A stretch of DNA of 64,000 nt from Antrodiella citrinella (taxonomy: Eukaryota > Basidiomycota > Agaricomycetes > Polyporales > Steccherinaceae), in contig SGPM01000053.1 of the NCBI GenBank assembly GCA_004802725.1, forward strand, positions 45,018 to 109,017, in the 5' to 3' direction. A program made the translations under genes and the position numbers. The notes under the pieces were generated by a model. That model searched no databases. It saw nothing but the letters and a program-made list of their open reading frames with translations, and was not told the DNA's origin. Positions 59,269 through 64,000 of this stretch are shown piece by piece. Numbering within the stretch: position 1 is the first letter of the stretch; every line of letters starts with the position of its first letter.

Positions 59269-59670
59269 TAGATCGACTTGGGAGGACTCTAAGACAGACC
59301 ACTGGAGTCTGAGATGAGCAACTGAACTGGATATTGAGCAAGACAATATCTACACACCTGGAGTCTGAGATGAGCAACTGAAGGTTGCCTGAGCGCTCAG
59401 ACTCCGTCCTATGTACTGGGAACGTCCGCATTAGGAAGGGGAACACAAACAACACAAGTCCAAGTCTATCTTGGACACAGAAAGAACCACAGCATGGAAA
59501 TGGACGAGTAGGGTATCAGAATGATGGGGGAAGTGAGGGGAATCCGAATATGATAAAGAGAAGAAAGTAGAGCATCAAGAAGCTCGTCCAACACTGCGAC
59601 CCCGCCCCATGTCTTCATGCAGCAGCAGATGGCCCTGGACGCACCAACGTAGGACACACCCCATGTCTTC
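59269..59670. other. Junction region with short direct repeats
   Basis: Joins the copia fragment to unrelated sequence. A 23-bp word starting GGAGTCTGAGATGAGCAACT occurs at about 59304 and 59361. A word starting CCCCATGTCTTCATGCAGCA occurs at about 59605 and 59659. No gene. Confidence 0.5.
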
Positions 59671-60312
59671 ATGCAGCAGCACACTGCAGAGACGAGAGAC
59701 ACACCCATGCACATGGAGGCCTCAGCTCTGATGCAGTGGCACGCACAGCGTGACACGCTTCAAGCATTGTTTGCGACACCTCCGTCTGTTCATCCCCCCT
59801 CCACTGTATTGACAGTGTCAGCAGCAGCACCTGCTCCTGCTCATGTGGCACCTGCACCTGTTGCAGCACCGGACCCATTTGTCGCGCTGCCAACACAGAC
59901 TACCGAGGAAGTGAAGTGGGCCGCGCTCGCTGCCCGCTATGGCGACGACTGTCTCCGTGCCCATCCCACTTGGGTCTTTGTCAATGGCAACTGGCTCCCG
60001 ACGTATAACCACCTCCCGGTGCGAACCATCACCGACGTCTGGTCGGAGTACGTCGATGGGATCAGCCTGAACCTCCCCGTCCGTCTGCTCTGCGAAGGCT
60101 GGGGTGCGAAGTGGAAGGAGAACATCTGCTCTCGCATTACCGAGTCCAGTCGGCATATGAGCATTGTGAAGCTCATCGAGGAGCTCTCGAAGAAGCACCG
60201 CTAGGGTATTCTGATGGCCCTCAAGTTCATCCGCGAGTGGTACGAGCCCAAGTACAACACGCGCAGCTTCGCTGAGCACATCTCGAAGAGGGCCTCCGAC
60301 CACGCAAACTGA
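59671..60312 (+). pseudogene. Unrecognised ORF with one in-frame TAG, inside the LTR-flanked segment
   Basis: 178 codons with an Ala/Pro-rich linker and a folded-looking part (WAALAARYGDDCLRAHPTWV, RLLCEGWGAKWKENICSRIT, IVKLIEELSKKHR). Past a TAG at 60202-60204 the frame goes on for 35 codons (ALKFIREWYEPKYNTRSFAE) to TGA at 60310-60312. The similar composition on both sides of the TAG shows it was one protein. No family could be named. It runs on the opposite strand to the copia fragment. GC content and codon use are high for this part of the window. Confidence 0.5.
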
Positions 60313-61031
60313 CACACCGGACTTGACACCGCCGCCTCTTACGTGTTATGAACACCATCCCCGTTTTATTCTTTCTTGTGTTATCCTGTTCTTGCATTCC
60401 TGCTCTTGTCGTCGCACTCTTCATAGTCCTAATCCTATTTTACCTAGCTACTTAGTGCTTACTTATATCCCCTCCTCGTCCTCTTAATGTCGCATTTCGT
60501 TGTGCCCCCACTGTCTGACTGTCAGATCTTCACCTGTAGATCTGTCCCTATGGTCCTCATGCACCTACACACCGAGTCCCGACACCGTACGTTGCGGGAC
60601 GTGCCCTCAGCGTTGTCGACAACGCTGTCATCCGTTCATGCACGCCGTCCACTGCACTGACCAAACTAGGGAATTGCGAGCCCAATTCGACAAGCTAGGT
60701 GAGGGCGATCGCGATCAGTTGAGATCGGATGTCTCCCTCGCTGTTCAGGGGGCCGCGCCGTGGTCGAAACAGGTTGTGCGCCCTCCGAGGGGCTGTCCAC
60801 GGACGCAAAATTTGGCAGAGAAGGGGAACATTAACGGGCCCCCTCGCAGAGGGGCAGCACCTGCGCACGGTACACGCGGCTTGCCCGATCGAGATGCTGA
60901 GTCAGCATACCGGGACGCTGAGTCCGCATACCGGGACGCTGAGTCAGCATACCGGGAACCTCTCGGTGACAGTTCCCTCTGTGGTATATGTTTAGAGAAC
61001 AGAAGGCTGGAAGACTTAATTAAGGAAATAC
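60313..61031. other. Region with 21-bp triplet repeat
   Basis: C/T-rich sequence then a frame (60500 on) with a 7-residue repeat. The frame runs into the LTR at 61032 and has no motif. It is probably not a functional gene. Confidence 0.35.
60896..60958 (+). repeat. 21-bp tandem repeat, three copies
   Basis: GCTGAGTCAGCATACCGGGAC repeated three times with one C/A change. In one frame it codes AESAYRD three times. Confidence 0.9.
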
Positions 61032-61396
61032 TGTTAGAATCCACAAGAGATGAAGGGAACAAGTCGATCTATTTCCAGAGACCAGAAGTGGTCTTATATA
61101 CAGCTACAGGATGTTCTATGGTATTCTCTACAAAGGGGAATGTCCCTACAATGTCCATTGAGATGAGGATAAAGGGATAAGGACATGAAGAGCACAAAGA
61201 ACAAAGGAAGTAGCACAAAGCATCTTGGCCATTGAGTGGCCAAGTGATAGTGAAGTGTGAAGTGTGAAGAATGTGAAAGATGTGAAAGCGTCCACTGTAG
61301 TTCTAGACTGCTCCTCTGGCTGTCACACTGAGTGGCACACAAGGAGTGGCACACTGTGTCCGCTTTCAGTCAGAGTGGCTGATACCAACTCTAACA
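61032..61396 (-). mobile_element. Copia-type LTR (family C), copy 3
   Basis: 365 bp in the same orientation as copy 2. It could be the 5' LTR of the element whose 3' LTR is at 58194, giving a 3.2-kb segment, or an independent solo LTR. No 5-bp target duplication was found for either reading. Confidence 0.9.
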
Positions 61397-61950
61397 CCTG
61401 AGATAGTGATGGTACGAGGATAAGAAGCGATGGTCAAAGGCCACTTGGGCGTAAATTCACTGCTGACTCAGGGTGTAGGAGAGGGCGATGCGAGGAGGTA
61501 TGTGGGCAAAGTGATTATACCAAGGAGAGATAACACAGTGTCTTACAAGTTGAAATAGATGAAGGGTACCACAGAGGAGACAACATGAATGAAGTACAAT
61601 GTCAGTGAAGCGAGTAATGGACAATCTGAGTGAACAGACAAAGAATGGCATGAGCAATGGGGTATAGTGAAAGAGTGTACCGTGTTACAACTTGTGGCTA
61701 GTGTGGATGAAGCGACACAAGATGCATCTATTGACCACCCCCCCCCATCATTGCTTCTTCGTTCTGTACTCCCATCATCTCACAGATTTATTACCCCTTT
61801 AGGTAGTACTCTTGGCATCGTTACACGCATTTTCCTGTCTTCTCCCTCCCCCTTCCCCTTCCCATTCCTCCTCCACCCCCTACCAGGTCTTCCACTGCTG
61901 GCCAACCCCCAGCATCCTTGAGTTTGAACCCCCCCCCCTAGATTTTTAGG
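61397..61950. other. Upstream region of the last gene
   Basis: Non-coding up to about 61730, then strongly C/T-rich (61820-61870) and ending in CTACCAG, a good splice acceptor. The missing first exon of the gene at 61951 may lie here. Confidence 0.35.
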
Positions 61951-63709
61951 CATAGAGACCACTCCTGTCACCCAAATTGTCCTCACTTCGCAACCAGGGA
62001 TCGAGACCAATTTTACTGACTTTACGGATCTGTCCGTAGGTATCTCTGATGCTCTGCGTCAAAACCCTCCCATTTCGCCAGATGACCTGGCGCTCAAATT
62101 CTCGTTCGAGAACCTCTTCCCCCACTTGGTATCACACCAGGACAGCATTGATCTGGTCTTAGCTCAAGAGCTGGACCTATACCAAGATGAAGACAATGGC
62201 CTCTTCATGCACTCATTTGAGGCACACCCCTCTGATTCACCTACAGATGTACTCTGGCAAGCCTTGCGGTCACTTGCCCGAGTCGGGTTGGTACTCGGGC
62301 ATGATATGTTCGTCCAAAGAAACGGAAGGCTGCAGAATGACTTTCTGAGATGGTGGAGCGAGTTCACAGTGGTGCTGCAAGCTCTCAACCACATTACCAG
62401 TGCGATTTCGCATAACCAGGCGCATTACTCCACGGAGGTGTGTACCCTTCTCGAGATGGCCAAACGGCCCCCACCACTTGCTCCCGAAGTCCTGAAGAGA
62501 CTCGCGGAGATTCATGAGAACGTCCAGGGCATTCACCGTGCCCAGGCTGTGATGCAGCAGGAAGTGTTGGCTGCAAGGTCAGCCAATTCCGAGCAGAACA
62601 CGGTCATACAAAACATGATTCAAGATGTGATTGTTCGTATGAGCGGTATGAGCTTGTCGGATGGCCCTCATGCCCCCACTCCAGTGCTGAAGAAGCCGGA
62701 GAGTCAATTTCCAGGTGGGACTTTTCTGGAGGTCGCAGTGAAGTATGGCATCCGCTGCACCAACGTTCCTATAGGAAATAGGAAATGGACGTGGCCGGGA
62801 CCTCAATACGATCGGAAAAAGGTTCCTTACAATCACCTGGGAGAAGGTCGAGGATGGGAGTTTGAGCGACTGACTGAAGGTTAGTTTCATATTCGTTCGA
62901 TGCACACTTGTATTCTAATATACTCCTCAGAGGAATGGTCGTACAGAAAGACCTCCCAAGCCTGGTCGGACGTACCCTTGGTCGTAAACACGGACGGTGA
63001 TGCGTTGTGGCGTGTAAGAGACAGCCAGGCATGGAGAAAGGTGACATTGTCAGGTCAGTCTGACGAGTCTCGTCCTGATTGTGTTACAGGCGAGAAACGG
63101 AAGCATATTGTCGAGTTACATGCCTCAGAGCCTGCACTCAAGAAAATGAAGCCGAAGCATGACCTGGATGAGGTGGATCAAATGTCAGCGTCGCCCGAGG
63201 CAACACATCTTATGCCTGTTCGACAACCTCCTCATCCTATACAGCACCCAGATCCGGACTCTCATGCGCAAGCAGGTCCGTCTCGTGTTGCCCGCAAAAC
63301 TCTTGATTGGGAGATGGAGGATGACACCTTGTTCCCGCCATCTCCCCATGTTCTACCCTCCGCAAGACAACATTCGCCGCCAGGACGTCAAGCCGTACCT
63401 CCTGATGTGGACACTCGTCATGATGCACGACAGAAGGCTGTGAAGCTTCAGACTGCCAGGACCACCTTACATCATGCACAGGAGAACTATGATCTGTTAT
63501 ACGGTCAGTCGATGAACCTTAATGCTGAATTGACTGCATGGAGCGTAGAGTACGGTGGTCTGCCGGAGGGTAGTGAGGCTCAGATGGCCCAGCAGATTAT
63601 TGGCGCGGATCTCTTGAATGAGTTGGATTTATTGAATCAGGAGTTGCAGAAGGCCAAGGACGCACACCAGGCAGCTATAAAGGCTGTGAAATTGTTAGAG
63701 AATGTGTAG
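61951..63709 (+). CDS. Unrecognised two-exon (or more) protein, start uncertain
   Basis: An open frame leaves a C10 run near 61929-61938 and continues through IETTPVTQIVLTSQPG and SDALRQNPPISPDDL to 62879. Intron 62880-62930 (51 nt) joins LTE to EEWSYRKTSQAWSD in phase, and the frame runs to TAG at 63707-63709. A further 41-nt GTCAGT...ACAG intron at about 63055-63090 is possible, since both spliced and unspliced forms stay open. The N-terminal half is helical (WWSEFTVVLQALNHITSAIS; a coiled coil follows). In the middle is a conserved-looking block (FLEVAVKYGIRCTNVPIGNR). The C-terminus has a basic patch (GEKRKH), disorder, and a final coiled coil (LLNELDLLNQELQKAKDAHQ). No known family. There is no stop or frameshift in the body, in contrast to the genes around it. 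Confidence 0.55.
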
Positions 63710-64000
63710 TTGTGTGCGTGTTGATTATTTTGAACTCTCGATATCTCTCCCAGTCTATATACATGTCTATATTGCATTCAATAATATGACTTGAGCACAT
63801 TATGACTGTGGCCTCTGTGTAACTATTGTTGTCTGCATAAATTCTTGGCATGGTGTGTGATGGGTTCTAGAGACCAATCAAGTGTGAAGTGCAGTGAAGT
63901 GGCCCATCACATAAGAGTGGGCCACTCTACTGGCCAAGTCTACATCAAGAGTCACTTGAGTGGCCCATCTTCATGTGTGGTCACTCAAGTGGCCCACCAT
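63710..64000. other. Region with GTGGCCCA-type repeats
   Basis: 3' flank of the last gene, then several loose copies of AGTGGCCCATC and its inverse GTGGGCCACTC (63896-64000). Similar GTGGCCACTC words occur inside the copia LTRs. It may be the edge of another repeat that continues past the window. Confidence 0.5.

Overview
The window is nuclear DNA of a mushroom-forming basidiomycete (Agaricomycetes). Genes are split by many 47-77 nt GT-AG introns. It carries fungal-specific FunK1 kinases, a TPR-CHAT gene, a Plavaka-like transposase tail and fungal LTR retroelements. No tRNA, rRNA, CRISPR or operon was seen. Scattered N bases, mostly at LTR edges from 37 kb on, show that the assembly is ambiguous in repeats.

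The left part (1-34 kb) is mainly gene-dense. In order it holds: the 3' end of a TPR/MLP1 nuclear-pore basket gene; a 1266-aa Ser/Thr kinase with a long coiled-coil tail; two tandem intact FunK1 kinase genes followed by two FunK1 relics; a large disordered protein ending in RA and PH domains, apparently broken by small frame slips; a MYND zinc-finger gene; the mitochondrial porin gene (VDAC/POR1, 294 aa); a third, ruined FunK1 copy on the opposite strand; a small Cdc25-like rhodanese phosphatase; and, convergent with it, a COX20-type cytochrome oxidase assembly factor.

The right part (34-64 kb) is a decaying, repeat-rich accessory region. It contains a damaged single-pass membrane protein, a basic Ser/Pro-rich ORF, a Plavaka-like tail, a TPR-CHAT gene with four in-frame stops cut off by an LTR, an acidic/basic low-complexity gene, and a broken gene with a Zn2Cys6-like cluster. 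At least four LTR families follow, many of them solo, nested or truncated. There is also a 0.5-0.65 kb inverted repeat that could give a hairpin transcript, and a copia polymerase 3' fragment. The window ends with an unrecognised but apparently expressed-type two-exon gene.

Two themes stand out. First, FunK1 genes duplicate and die here: two intact copies and three relics lie within 24 kb. Second, at least five and perhaps seven premature stops in the right half can each be explained by a single C-to-T change, mostly CGA to TGA. That is what deamination of methylated CpG in silenced, repeat-rich DNA would leave.
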